Assembly: GCF_010548375.1 (NCBI RefSeq)
Contig: NZ_JAAGLY010000005.1
Location: forward strand, 310,001-374,000
Length of the DNA stretch: 64,000 nucleotides
Reading direction: 5' to 3'
Source: Streptomyces sp. SID13726
Lineage (GTDB): Bacteria; Actinomycetota; Actinomycetes; Streptomycetales; Streptomycetaceae
Of the stretch, positions 24,432 to 33,173 are shown piece after piece. Made by a program: the position numbers and the translations under genes. Every line of letters starts with the position of its first letter. Position 1 is the first letter of the stretch. The notes under the pieces are model-generated. The model was given only the letters and a program-made list of their open reading frames with translations, had not been told where the DNA came from and made no database searches.

Positions 24432-26324
24432 CTACGCCCCCGCCCGCTCCCGTCTCCGCCGCCCCAGCAGCTCCGCCAGCCCCCGCCGGGTCGCCGCCAG
24501 TACCACCCGGTCCGTCGCCTGGAGCACGTACGTGTCCGGCAGGTCCCATGCCAGCCCCGGAGCGTCCCCGGACTCCTCGCGGGCCAGCACCCGCCAGGAG
24601 CCCGCGCGGAACGCCTCACCCACGGTCCGTCCCTCCAGCTGCGGATGCCCGCCCACGTCGACCGCGGCGAACAGCAGCACCCGCCGCTCGACCGGGAACG
24701 CCCCCAGGATCTGGCGCCCCATCATCGCCCCGGCGAAGGCGGGCGCCGCCAGGTGGGACACGCTCCGGCTCCGGGTGGAGGCACGGGGGTGGGCCGCCCG
24801 CAGGGTGCGGTAGACCGCCGTCGCGAAGTCGTCGTCGTACAGGCGCAGTACCACCCGGAGGTCGGGGCGTACGGCGCGCGCGTACAGCACGGCCTCCAGG
24901 TTCGTGGTGTCCGCGCTGGTCACGGCGAGCAGTGCGTGCGCCCGGCGGATCTTGGCGGCCTCCAGGACCCCCTCCTGGGTGACGTCACCGAGCACCACCG
25001 GCACCCGCAGCCGCCGGGCCGTGGCGAGTCCGCGGGCCTCGGGGTCGGACTCGACGCAGACCACGGGGATGTTCAGTTCGCGCAGCCGGGTCAGCACCCG
25101 GGTGCCGATCTTGCCGAGGCCGAGGAGCACGACGTGGCCGCTCAGTCCGCGGGGCGGTTTGCGCAGCGAGGACGCGGTCCGGAAGGTGCCGAGGGCTTCG
25201 AGGACCGCCGCCAGCAGGACCGGCAGGAGCAGCAACCCGACCAGACCGGAGAGGAGTTGGAGGATCTGCCGGCCGACCGGCTCGCCGATCGCCGGGTCGT
25301 CGATCGCGAACAGGTCGAGCAGCGTGAGGTAGAAGGCGCGCAGTGGGTGGATCCCGGTCACCAGCCAGAGCGCGACGGCCAGCGCGATCACGCACCCCAC
25401 CATGCCGGCCAGCGACCACCGCAGCCGGCGCGAGAACAGCGAGGCGAACCAGGGCATCACGCCTCGCCCGCCGGGCAGCGGCGGCCCGGCGTACGACACC
25501 TGCTCCAGCACGACGGTCGCGCGGTCGCCTCCGTCCCGTACCGTCGCCGCGTCGGGCAGCAGCGACGGCCCCTGGTCGCCGCCGGGCCCGGTGGTGTCGG
25601 TCGGGGAGAGCAGGGCGAGGGTGGCGAGACCGGGGGCGGAGTCCACCCCGGCCCGGGCGGGCGGGCGTTCGACCGCGCGCAGCAGCAGGCCGCCGGTCTG
25701 GAGCACCTTGCTGGTGCCGGTGAGCGCGGTGGCGGCCAGCGCGGGCGAGGAGGTGTCGGCGTCGGAGAGCACGGTCGTGGAGGCGTCGAAGCCCGCCCCG
25801 CCCGGGTCGCCGGAGGCCAACGCGGCGGCCTGGTCGAGGAGTTCCTCGATGTGCTGGCCCAGGCGCCGGTTGTAGAGCCGCAGGACGAGCCGCAGCCGAG
25901 GATTGAGCCGGCGGGCGGTGAGGGCGGCGCGGATGTTGGTCTCGTCGTCGTCGTACACGAGGGCGAGCGCGTCGGCCCGTTCCACACCCGCCTCGGCGAG
26001 CGCGGTCTCGTTGGGCTCGACGGCCTCCATCAGCCGTATCCCGCCCGGGGGTTCGCCGCCGGCCGGGGCGGCGCCGTTGCCGTTGCCGGTCAGGCCGACG
26101 GCCGCGTTCACCACCCGGTCGAGCAGCGCGGACGCGGCCCGGGCCCGGCCGACCACGGGGGGCCGCACGGTCCGTTCGGAGGCGGGCACGACGAGGGTGA
26201 CCTGTTCGCCGTAGACCCCCCTGAGTTCGGCGGCCAGCCGGTGCGCGAGTCCGTCGTCCCCGCACACCACCATGTGCGCCGACGGGTCTCCCGCGGCCCC
26301 CGGGCCCTGATTCGGAACACTCAC
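24432..26324 (-). CDS. TrkA-N/RCK-domain potassium-channel-like membrane protein
   Basis: 630 residues if started at the GTG at 26324; an ATG at 26369 would add 15 residues. It has an N-terminal NAD-binding/RCK domain (MVVCGDDGLAHRLAAELRGV), then a membrane region (WSLAGMVGCVIALAVALWLVTG, LTLLDLFAIDDPAIG pore-like loop, LLSGLVGLLLLPVLLAAVLEALG). A second Rossmann/TrkA-N domain follows (GHVVLLGLGKIGTRVLTRLR, VVCVESDPEARG, GDVTQEGVLEAAKI), with a C-terminal TrkA-C-like part. This is a K+ channel or ion-transport regulator with two NAD-binding domains. It is divergent from the YraQ permease gene. Confidence 0.85.
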   Translation of the reverse strand: MSVPNQGPGAAGDPSAHMVVCGDDGLAHRLAAELRGVYGEQVTLVVPASERTVRPPVVGRARAASALLDRVVNAAVGLTGNGNGAAPAGGEPPGGIRLMEAVEPNETALAEAGVERADALALVYDDDETNIRAALTARRLNPRLRLVLRLYNRRLGQHIEELLDQAAALASGDPGGAGFDASTTVLSDADTSSPALAATALTGTSKVLQTGGLLLRAVERPPARAGVDSAPGLATLALLSPTDTTGPGGDQGPSLLPDAATVRDGGDRATVVLEQVSYAGPPLPGGRGVMPWFASLFSRRLRWSLAGMVGCVIALAVALWLVTGIHPLRAFYLTLLDLFAIDDPAIGEPVGRQILQLLSGLVGLLLLPVLLAAVLEALGTFRTASSLRKPPRGLSGHVVLLGLGKIGTRVLTRLRELNIPVVCVESDPEARGLATARRLRVPVVLGDVTQEGVLEAAKIRRAHALLAVTSADTTNLEAVLYARAVRPDLRVVLRLYDDDFATAVYRTLRAAHPRASTRSRSVSHLAAPAFAGAMMGRQILGAFPVERRVLLFAAVDVGGHPQLEGRTVGEAFRAGSWRVLAREESGDAPGLAWDLPDTYVLQATDRVVLAATRRGLAELLGRRRRERAGA

Positions 26325-26448
26325 GAGGGAAAAGACTGCCTCACCGGGACAGGTGGTTCCAACACGCATCCCGTCGCGGTGAACGACGACGCCCTGCCCG
26401 CCGTACTGATGGGGAGGGAACCCAGCGCCCACCGGAGGTACCTCGCCC

Positions 26449-27507
26449 GTGGCCATCACCAAAGCAGCCCCGCCGGCCGCCGACGAGCGGCACGGCCCGG
26501 AGCCGGACCGCGGAGCGGAGCGCGGCGGGGCCGGGGCCGGGCAGCACCCGGAGGACGGGCGGCGGCTCAACTCCCCGCTCGCCCTGACCCTGTTGATGAT
26601 CCTGGTCGTGCTGTTGCAGGGCCCGATCCGGGAGGCGCTCGGCGCGCCGGTCATGCAGAGCTGGATGACGGTGTTCGTCGCCGTGCTCGTACAGGCGCTG
26701 CCCTTCCTGGTGCTCGGGGTGCTGCTGTCGGCGGCGATCGCGGTGTTCGTGCCGCCGTCGTTCTTCGCCCGCGCGCTGCCCAAGAACCCCACGCTCGCGG
26801 TGCCGGTGGCCGGGGTCGCGGGCGCGGTGCTGCCGGGCTGCGAGTGCGCGTCGGTGCCGGTGGCCGGGGCGCTGGTGCGCAGGGGGGTCACCCCGGCCGC
26901 CGCGCTCGCCTTCCTGCTCTCCGCCCCCGCGATCAACCCGATCGTGCTGACCGCCACCGCCATCGCCTTCCCGCGCAACCCCGAGATGGTGGTGGCGCGG
27001 CTCGTCGCGAGCCTGCTGGTGGCCTGCGCGATGGGCTGGCTGTGGCTGCGCCTCGGCCGCACCGACCTGCTGAGGACACCGGCCCGGCACTCGTACGAGG
27101 GCCAGGGCAAGGGGGCCGCCTTCTGGGGCTCGGTGCGGCACGACGTGATGCACGCGGGCGGCTTCCTGGTCGTCGGCGCGATGGCGGCGGCGACCCTGAA
27201 GGCCGTGGTCCCGCAGACCTGGCTGCGTACGGCGGCGGAGAACCCGGTGATCGCCGTGCTGGCCCTCGCTGCGCTCGCCGTCGTGCTGTCGATCTGCTCG
27301 GAGGCGGACGCGTTCGTGGCGGCCTCGCTCACCCAGTTCTCGCTCACCGCGCGGCTGACCTTCCTGGTCGTCGGCCCGATGATCGACCTCAAGCTGTTCG
27401 CGATGCAGACCGGTACCTTCGGCCGCGCCTTCGCCCTGCGCTTCGCCCCCGCCACCCTCGTCCTGGCCATCGTGGTCTCGGTCCTCGTCGGGGCGGTGCT
27501 CCTGTGA
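26449..27507 (+). CDS. YraQ/DUF318 family permease
   Basis: 352 residues from a GTG with GGAGGT 9 nt upstream. After a disordered N-terminus of about 40 residues it has about eight helices. The two DUF318 repeats carry VAGVAGAVLPGCECASVPVAGALVRRG with the conserved C-E-C, and SAPAINPIVLTATAIAF; a late SICSEADAFVAASL is also typical. YraQ-type permeases are thought to export or import metal or organic cargo. It overlaps the next gene by 4 bp, forming the usual YraQ/TIGR03943 pair. Confidence 0.9.
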   Translation: MAITKAAPPAADERHGPEPDRGAERGGAGAGQHPEDGRRLNSPLALTLLMILVVLLQGPIREALGAPVMQSWMTVFVAVLVQALPFLVLGVLLSAAIAVFVPPSFFARALPKNPTLAVPVAGVAGAVLPGCECASVPVAGALVRRGVTPAAALAFLLSAPAINPIVLTATAIAFPRNPEMVVARLVASLLVACAMGWLWLRLGRTDLLRTPARHSYEGQGKGAAFWGSVRHDVMHAGGFLVVGAMAAATLKAVVPQTWLRTAAENPVIAVLALAALAVVLSICSEADAFVAASLTQFSLTARLTFLVVGPMIDLKLFAMQTGTFGRAFALRFAPATLVLAIVVSVLVGAVLL

Positions 27508-28223
27508 ACCGTCAGGCACAGTCGGCGATCCTCTTCGTCCTCGGCGTGGCCCTCCTGCACGCGGGCCTCACCGACCTCTACCTCCGCTACGTCAAGGCGG
27601 GCCTGCGCCCGCTGGTCCTGGCCGCCGGAGCGGTCCTGATCGTCACGGCCCTGGCGACGGCCTGGTACGAGTGGCGGTCCAAGAAGAAGGAGCACGAGCA
27701 CTCCGACCACGAGCACCCCGAGCCCCGGGTCTCCTGGCTCCTCGTCCTCCCCCTCTTCGCCCTGATCCTCGTCGCCCCGCCCGCCCTCGGCTCCTACAGC
27801 GCCATGCGCACCGGTACGGCCCTCCAGCAGTCGTACGGCTACGAGCGGCTCCCGAAGAGCGGGCCCCTGCGGCTCAGCCTCGTCGACTACGCGAGCCGCG
27901 CGGTCTACGAGCACGGGCAGGGCCTCGCCGGGCGGCAGATCACCATCACCGGGTTCGTCGCCCTGGACCACTCCGGCGCGCCCTACCTGGTCCGCATGGC
28001 CCTCAACTGCTGTGCCGCGGACGCCCAGCCGGTCAAGGTCGGCCTGACCGGCCAGATCCCACCGGTCCTCAAGCCGGACGGCTGGCTCCAGGTCACCGGC
28101 GCCTACACCGCCGAGCGGACCAAGGACACGGTCAACGGCGGCCCGATCCCGTATCTCAAGGTCACGGTGGCGAAACCGATCGCGACGCCGCACGACCCGT
28201 ACGACGAGACCTGGAACAAGTGA
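27504..28223 (+). CDS. TIGR03943 family permease partner protein
   Basis: 239 residues from a GTG overlapping the YraQ stop. Two N-terminal helices (AILFVLGVALLHAGLTDL, PLVLAAGAVLIVTALATAW), a His-rich cytosolic loop (KKKEHEHSDHEHPEP), a third helix (WLLVLPLFALILVAPPALGS), then an extracytoplasmic beta-rich domain with the conserved MALNCCAADAQPVKVGLTG. The His cluster and adjacent cysteines suggest metal binding. This family is regularly encoded with DUF318 permeases and in several Streptomyces is zinc-responsive; I could not find a Zur box here. Confidence 0.9.
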   Translation: MNRQAQSAILFVLGVALLHAGLTDLYLRYVKAGLRPLVLAAGAVLIVTALATAWYEWRSKKKEHEHSDHEHPEPRVSWLLVLPLFALILVAPPALGSYSAMRTGTALQQSYGYERLPKSGPLRLSLVDYASRAVYEHGQGLAGRQITITGFVALDHSGAPYLVRMALNCCAADAQPVKVGLTGQIPPVLKPDGWLQVTGAYTAERTKDTVNGGPIPYLKVTVAKPIATPHDPYDETWNK

Positions 28224-28232
28224 CGTCCCGGC

Positions 28233-28292
28233 CCTGAGTAACCCAGTCCTGAGGAACCCGGTTCCGAGGAACCCCGCGCTGGAGAACCGTCA
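28233..28292. repeat. Four 15-bp tandem repeats at convergent gene ends
   Basis: Units start at 28233, 28248, 28263 and 28278 and follow the pattern CCTGAGGAACCCGGT with changes; the first three agree well, the fourth only partly. They fill the gap between the TIGR03943 gene stop and the TetR gene stop, and the last unit includes the TetR stop codon. Confidence 0.75.
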
Positions 28293-28883
28293 CCCGCCCC
28301 GCGTAGCCGCGAACGCCTCGTCCAGCAGGGTCACCAGGTCCAGGCGGCCGTCGGAGTCGGTCCAGTGGGCGAGGGCGACGTTCAGGCAGTTCAGTGCGGC
28401 GCCGGCGAGGACTGTCTGGGCGAGTGTCGGGGGGCCCTCGGTGCCGGCGCGGTCGGCGAGGGCCTCGGCCAGGGCGGGCCGCCAGCTGTGCTGTTTCTCC
28501 AGGTGGCGGGCGCACAGGGACGGGGTGTCGTAGACGAGCCGGGTGGTGGCGAGGGCGCCGGCCGGGTCCTCGTGGTAGCGGCCGACGACCGCGTCCAGGG
28601 CGTGGCGCAGCGCCGGCCAGTCGTCCTCGTCCGCCGGGCGGGCCCGCAGCGCGTCGGCGACCCGCCGGTCCTGTCCCTCGAAGGCGCCGAGCACGGCGTC
28701 CTCCTTGGTGCCGAAGTAGCGCAGGAAGGTGCTGCGCGAGACCCCGGCGGCGGCCGCCAGGTCGTCGAGCGTGACCTTGTCGAAGCCCTCGCTGCGGAAC
28801 AACTCGAAGGCCACTCCGGCCAGTTGTGCCCGCACGGCCGCTCGGGCGATGTCTCTCGTGGTCGTACGCGCTGCTCCGGTCAC
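28290..28883 (-). CDS. TetR family transcriptional regulator
   Basis: 197 residues from the GTG at 28883 (the longer frame to 28949 has no ribosome site and runs through the operator). The N-terminal helix-turn-helix is AFELFRSEGFDKVTLDDLAAAAGVSRSTFLRYFGTKEDAVLGAFEG, followed by an all-helical ligand domain. A 17-bp operator-like inverted repeat lies 50 bp upstream at 28933-28949, between this gene and the divergent NAD(P)-binding protein gene, so it probably controls that operon. Confidence 0.92.
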   Translation of the reverse strand: MTGAARTTTRDIARAAVRAQLAGVAFELFRSEGFDKVTLDDLAAAAGVSRSTFLRYFGTKEDAVLGAFEGQDRRVADALRARPADEDDWPALRHALDAVVGRYHEDPAGALATTRLVYDTPSLCARHLEKQHSWRPALAEALADRAGTEGPPTLAQTVLAGAALNCLNVALAHWTDSDGRLDLVTLLDEAFAATRGG

Positions 28884-28932
28884 CCGCCGATCGTAACGCC
28901 CGGCCTTGCAGGAGTGGATCTCAGTGGCTAGC

Positions 28933-28949
28933 GTGACACTCAGTTTCAC
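28933..28949. promoter_or_regulatory. Probable TetR operator
   Basis: GTGACACTCAGTTTCAC: arms GTGA(c/a)ACT match at 7 of 8 positions around a single central C. It is placed between divergent genes, where TetR regulators usually bind. Confidence 0.6.
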
Positions 28950-28981
28950 TAGTAGAACTTGGATTCAGGAAGGTGTGCCTC

Positions 28982-29692
28982 GTGCCCCAGACCCTCGGCA
29001 TCATCGGCGGCGGCATGATCGGCGGTGCGGTGGCCCGGCTCGCCGTCGCCGCCGGACTGGACGTGGTGGTGAGCAACTCCCGCGGCCCCGAGACGCTCAC
29101 CGGGCTCGTCGCGGACCTCGGCGACCGGGCCCGCGCGGCCACCCCGGCGGAGGCCGCACGCGCCGGTGACCTGGTCGTGGTGGCCGTACCGCTGAAGGCG
29201 TACGGTCATCTGCCCGCCGCCGACCTGGTGGGGAAGACCGTGATCGACGCGATGAACTACTACCCGGACCGGGACGGTGACCTGGCCGAGCTGGACGCGG
29301 GGGAGCTGACCTCCAGTGCGCTGGTGCAGCGGCACCTGACCGGCGCCCGGGTGGTGAAGGCGTTCAACAACATCGACTTCCACCGCCTGTTCACCAGCGC
29401 CCGCCCGGCCGGTGCCCCCGACCGCAGCGCCCTGCCCGTCGCCGGTGACGACCCGGCGGCGAAGGCCGAGGCGACCGCGCTCCTCGACGCCCTCGGCTAT
29501 GACGCGGTCGACATCGGCACCCTCGCGGACAGCCGGCGCAGCCAGCCGGGCACCCCGGTCTATGTGCAGCCCTACATGGGGGAGCGGCCGGAGGGGCTGA
29601 GCCGGGAAGAGGCGGGTCGCTGGTTTTACGAGACGCCCGGGGTGCCGGTGCCCGCCGCCCGCGTCAAGGAACTGATCGACACCGCGAGCTGA
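28982..29692 (+). CDS. NAD(P)-binding F420/NADP-oxidoreductase-like protein
   Basis: 236 residues from the GTG at 28982, 7 nt after AGGAAGG. The N-terminal Rossmann motif LGIIGGGMIGGAVARLAVAAGLDVVVSNSRG ends in a Ser/Asn-Ser-Arg stretch that favours NADP(H). DLVVVAVPLKAYGHL and the core IDAMNYYPDRDG, VVKAFNNIDFHRLF, LPVAGDDPAAKAEATALLDALGYDAVDIG match NADPH-dependent F420 reductase-like or ketopantoate-type coenzyme binding folds. It is in an operon with the dienelactone hydrolase and adjoins the TetR operator, so a small catabolic or redox function induced by a ligand is likely. Confidence 0.82.
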   Translation: MPQTLGIIGGGMIGGAVARLAVAAGLDVVVSNSRGPETLTGLVADLGDRARAATPAEAARAGDLVVVAVPLKAYGHLPAADLVGKTVIDAMNYYPDRDGDLAELDAGELTSSALVQRHLTGARVVKAFNNIDFHRLFTSARPAGAPDRSALPVAGDDPAAKAEATALLDALGYDAVDIGTLADSRRSQPGTPVYVQPYMGERPEGLSREEAGRWFYETPGVPVPAARVKELIDTAS

Positions 29693-29706
29693 TCGGGAGA
29701 CCCCGG

Positions 29707-30447
29707 ATGATCCAGATCCCCACCCGGGACGGCACCGCCGACGCCTACCTCGCCCACCCCGGCGACGGCGGCCCGCACCCCGCCGTCCTCCTCTACATGG
29801 ACGCCTTCGGCCTGCGCCCGCACCTGAAGTCGATGGCGGACCGGCTGGCGGGGGAGGGCTACACCGTCCTGGTGCCCAACGTCTTCTACCGCTTCGGCCC
29901 CGCCCCCGTGGTCGAGCTGCCCGAGTTCATCGACCCCGCCGAGCGCCCGGAGATCATCCGGAACCTCGGGCCCGCCGCGCGCACCCTCACCCCCGAGGGC
30001 GCCGTACGGGACGCGGCCCACTACCTCGACTGGCTGGCCGCCTCGCCCCTGACCACCGACGGCCCGGTCGGCGTCACCGGCTACTGCATGGGCGCCGGTC
30101 TCGCCCTGCGCACCGCGGGCACCCACCCGGAGCGGGTCGCGGCGGCGGCCGGCTTCCACGGGGCGTACCTCGCCACGGACGCCCCCGACAGCCCGCACCT
30201 GCTCGCCGGGCACATCACCGCCGAGCTGTACTTCGGCCACGCCGACCGGGACGCGACCAACCCCGCCGACCAGATCGCCCGGCTGGAGAAGTCGCTCACG
30301 GAGGCGGGCGTGGAGCATCGCAGTGAGGTCTACGAGGGCGCCCACCACGGCTTCACCCAGGCCGACACGGCGATGTACGGGTCGCGGGCGACGGAGCGTC
30401 ACTGGGCCGCGCTGCTCGACCTGTTCGCCCGCAGGCTCTCCCGCTGA
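29707..30447 (+). CDS. Dienelactone hydrolase family protein
   Basis: 246 residues, 14 bp after the previous gene. It is an alpha/beta hydrolase of the dienelactone hydrolase type: VLLYMDAFGLRPHLKSMADRLAGEGYTVLVPNVFYRFG, nucleophile in GVTGYCMGAG (Cys127), an acidic residue in GHADRDATNP and His in YEGAHHGFT. This enzyme class hydrolyses lactones or esters from aromatic breakdown. The adjacent TetR and oxidoreductase suggest a small inducible pathway, substrate unknown. Confidence 0.88.
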   Translation: MIQIPTRDGTADAYLAHPGDGGPHPAVLLYMDAFGLRPHLKSMADRLAGEGYTVLVPNVFYRFGPAPVVELPEFIDPAERPEIIRNLGPAARTLTPEGAVRDAAHYLDWLAASPLTTDGPVGVTGYCMGAGLALRTAGTHPERVAAAAGFHGAYLATDAPDSPHLLAGHITAELYFGHADRDATNPADQIARLEKSLTEAGVEHRSEVYEGAHHGFTQADTAMYGSRATERHWAALLDLFARRLSR

Positions 30448-30465
30448 GCCGTTCCGTCCGAATGC

Positions 30466-30496
30466 TTGATTCCCTCTCTCGGAGAATGTAATTTTC
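30466..30496 (+). promoter_or_regulatory. Promoter with overlapping inverted repeat for the first amidohydrolase
   Basis: TTGATT (30466-30471) and TAATTT (30489-30494) are separated by 17 bp, a good vegetative-type promoter. GAGAAT-GTA-ATTTTC (30482-30496) is an imperfect inverted repeat over the -10 box, a likely repressor site. Confidence 0.6.
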
Positions 30497-30555
30497 ACAA
30501 GGCGAGAGCGGGAATCTGCATTCTGTCGCAGGGTGCGGGAGCGAAGGGGACCGTC

Positions 30556-31854
30556 ATGAAGCGGGACGACCTGATCCTGATCAGCGTGGACGACCACATC
30601 ATCGAGCCGCCGGACATCTTCGTGAACCACCTGCCGAAGCGGTATCTGGACGACGCCCCCAAGCTCGTCCACCGCGAGGACGGCAGCGATGTCTGGCAGT
30701 TCCGGGACAACACCGTGGGCAACGCCGCGCTCAACGCGGTCGCCGGGCGGCCCAAGGAGGAGTACGGCCTCGATCCGCAGGGCATGGACGAGATCCGGCC
30801 CGGCTGCTACGACGTGCACGAGCGCGTCAAGGACATGAACGCGGGCGGGGTCCTCGCCCAGATGAACTTCCCGTCCTTCCCCGGCTTCTCGGCGCGGATG
30901 TTCGCCACCGAGGACAGCGACTTCTCGCTGGCGCTGGTGCGGGCGTACAACGACTGGCACATCGACGAGTGGTGCGGGGCGTACCCGGGCCGCTTCATCC
31001 CGATGGCGCTGCCGGCCATCTGGAGCGCCGAGCTGACCGCCGCGGAGATACGGCGGGTCGCGGCCAAGGGCTGTCACTCCATGACCTTCCCGGAGAACCC
31101 GGCGGCCCTCGGCTACCCGAGCTTCCACGACCCGTACTGGAACCCGGTGTGGCAGGCGGCCTGCGACACCAGCACCGTGCTCTCGGTGCACATCGGCTCC
31201 TCCGGGCGGCTCGCCATCCCGTCCGTCGACTCGCCGCCGGACGTGATGATCACGCTCCAGCCGATCAACCTCGTCCAGGCGGCGGCCGACCTGCTGTGGT
31301 CCCGGGTGCTGAAGGAGTACCCGGACCTGAGGATCGCGCTCTCCGAGGGCGGCACCGGGTGGATCCCCTATTTCCTGGAGCGCGTCGACCGCACCTTCGA
31401 GATGCACGCGACGTGGACCCTCCAGGACTTCGGCGGGAAGCTGCCGTCCGAGGTGTTCCGGGAGCACTTCCTGACCTGCTTCATCACCGACCGGCTCGGC
31501 GTCAAGCTGCGGCACGACATCGGGATCGACAACATCTGCTGGGAGGGCGACTACCCGCACAGCGACTCGCTGTGGCCGGACGCGCCGGAGCAGTTGCACG
31601 GCGTGCTCACCGAGTGCGCGGTGCCGGACGCGGACGTCGTGAAGATGACCCACGAGAACGCGATGCGGTGGTACTCGTTCGATCCGTTCTCGCACGTTCC
31701 GCGGGAGGAGGCGACGGTGGGGGCGCTGCGGAGGGCTGCCGCCGGGCACGACGTGAGCGTGCGCAGCCGGAGCCGGCAGCTGAGTGAGCCGGTGGACAAG
31801 TTGGAGGCGTTCCGGGCGCGGGCGCGAGCGGCGGTCGCGGCCGCGGCGAAATGA
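30556..31854 (+). CDS. Amidohydrolase 2 family metal-dependent hydrolase
   Basis: 432 residues from the ATG at 30556 (AGGGGA upstream). A TIM-barrel amidohydrolase with N-terminal ISVDDHIIEPPDIF (metal-binding D-x-H type), SVHIGSSG (His), and EGDYPHSDSLWP (catalytic Asp region), the pattern of the ACMSD/amidohydrolase 2 family. Members decarboxylate or hydrolyse aromatic or cyclic intermediates. It shares about its whole layout with the next amidohydrolase gene, but each has its own promoter. Confidence 0.88.
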   Translation: MKRDDLILISVDDHIIEPPDIFVNHLPKRYLDDAPKLVHREDGSDVWQFRDNTVGNAALNAVAGRPKEEYGLDPQGMDEIRPGCYDVHERVKDMNAGGVLAQMNFPSFPGFSARMFATEDSDFSLALVRAYNDWHIDEWCGAYPGRFIPMALPAIWSAELTAAEIRRVAAKGCHSMTFPENPAALGYPSFHDPYWNPVWQAACDTSTVLSVHIGSSGRLAIPSVDSPPDVMITLQPINLVQAAADLLWSRVLKEYPDLRIALSEGGTGWIPYFLERVDRTFEMHATWTLQDFGGKLPSEVFREHFLTCFITDRLGVKLRHDIGIDNICWEGDYPHSDSLWPDAPEQLHGVLTECAVPDADVVKMTHENAMRWYSFDPFSHVPREEATVGALRRAAAGHDVSVRSRSRQLSEPVDKLEAFRARARAAVAAAAK

Positions 31855-31897
31855 GCGCCGATTGATACGGCCCCGCGCTCCTGAGGACGCTTAAGGC

Positions 31898-31947
31898 TTG
31901 CTGTCCCAGGAAGGTGCCCCTAGCCTGCGATCTGACGACCCATCAGA
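31898..31947 (+). promoter_or_regulatory. Promoter and operator-like repeat for the second amidohydrolase
   Basis: TTGCTG (31898-31903) and TAGCCT (31921-31926) are 17 bp apart. TCTGACGACCCATCAGA (31931-31947), arms TCTGA/TCAGA with a further G-C match inside, starts about 5 bp past the -10 box, near the expected start of transcription. Confidence 0.55.
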
Positions 31948-31967
31948 TTCCGGTTAGGGGGCACGTA

Positions 31968-33173
31968 ATGACCGGTACCACCGAACTGCCCAAAGTCATC
32001 AGCGTGGACGATCACGTGATCGAGCCCGCGCATCTCTTCGAGACCTGGCTGCCGGCCAAGTACCGGGACCGGGGGCCGAAGCCGTTCACCGCCGGGATCG
32101 GGGAACTCGCCTACGTCGGGGGGAAGTACCGGTTCACCACTGATCCGGAGGGGCAGCTCACGGACTGGTGGGAGTACGAGGGGAACCTGTTCCCGTACAA
32201 GCGGATCATCGCGGCCGTCGGGTTCTCGCGGGACGAGATGACGCTGGACGGGATCACGCGGGAGCAGATGCGGCGGGGGTGCTGGGACCCCGGGGCGCGG
32301 CTGGCGGACATGGATCTCAACCATGTCGAGGCCTCGCTCTGCTTCCCGAGCTTCCCGCGCTTCTGCGGGCAGACCTTCTCCGAGGCCAAGGACAAGGAGG
32401 TCGGCCTCGCCTGTGTGCGCGCCTACAACGACTGGATGGTCGAGGAGTGGTGCGGGGACAGCGGCGGCCGGCTGATCCCGCTGTGCCTCATCCCGCTGTG
32501 GGACGTCGACCTCGCGGTCGCGGAGATCCGGCGCAACGCGCGGCGCGGGGTACGGGCCGTCACCTTCAGCGAGATCCCCACCTATCTGGGGCTCCCGTCG
32601 ATCCACTCCGGCTACTGGGACCCGTTCTTCGCGGCCTGCGAGGAGACCGGCACGGTCGTCAACATGCACATCGGCAGCAGCTCCCAGATGCCGGCCGCCT
32701 CCCCCGACGCCCCGCCCGCCGTGCAGGCGTCCCTGTCCTTCAACAACGCCATGGCCTCGATGATGGACTTCCTCTTCTCCGGGGTCCTGGTCCGCTTCCC
32801 CCGGCTCAAACTGGCGTACAGCGAGGGCCAGATGGGCTGGATCCCGTACGCCCTGGAACGCGCCGACGACGTCTGGGAGGAGCACCGGGCCTGGGGCGGC
32901 GTCAAGGACCTGGTCCCGGAGCCGCCGTCGACGTACTACTACCGGCAGATCTTCTGCTGCTTCTTCCGCGACAAGCACGGCATCGAGGCGATCAGGACCG
33001 TCGGCGTCGACAACGCGACCTTCGAGACCGACTACCCGCACGTCGACTCCACCTGGCCGCACACCAAGCAGGTCGCCGAGGACCATGTCGCCGGGCTGCC
33101 CGACGACGTGATCTACAAGCTGATGCGAGGCAACGCCATCCGCATGCTCGACCTCGACTTCGACAAGGCCTAG
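31968..33173 (+). CDS. Amidohydrolase 2 family metal-dependent hydrolase
   Basis: 401 residues from the ATG at 31968 with TAGGGGG upstream. It is a paralogue of the previous gene: ISVDDHVIEPAHLFETWLP, AYNDWMVEEWCGDSGGRLIPL, VVNMHIGSSSQMPAASPD, YSEGQMGWIPYALERADDVWEEH and FETDYPHVDSTWP. The two differ clearly in the N-terminal loop (YRFTTDPEGQLTDWWEYEGN), which suggests different substrates. The stop codon TAG lies inside the CTAG at the left end of the MITE. Confidence 0.88.
   Translation: MTGTTELPKVISVDDHVIEPAHLFETWLPAKYRDRGPKPFTAGIGELAYVGGKYRFTTDPEGQLTDWWEYEGNLFPYKRIIAAVGFSRDEMTLDGITREQMRRGCWDPGARLADMDLNHVEASLCFPSFPRFCGQTFSEAKDKEVGLACVRAYNDWMVEEWCGDSGGRLIPLCLIPLWDVDLAVAEIRRNARRGVRAVTFSEIPTYLGLPSIHSGYWDPFFAACEETGTVVNMHIGSSSQMPAASPDAPPAVQASLSFNNAMASMMDFLFSGVLVRFPRLKLAYSEGQMGWIPYALERADDVWEEHRAWGGVKDLVPEPPSTYYYRQIFCCFFRDKHGIEAIRTVGVDNATFETDYPHVDSTWPHTKQVAEDHVAGLPDDVIYKLMRGNAIRMLDLDFDKA

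Noticed and set aside
26325..26448. Zur box ahead of the YraQ-type permease genes
   Set aside because: I looked for the AT-rich TGaaAATGATTTTCa-like site expected for zinc control and saw none.
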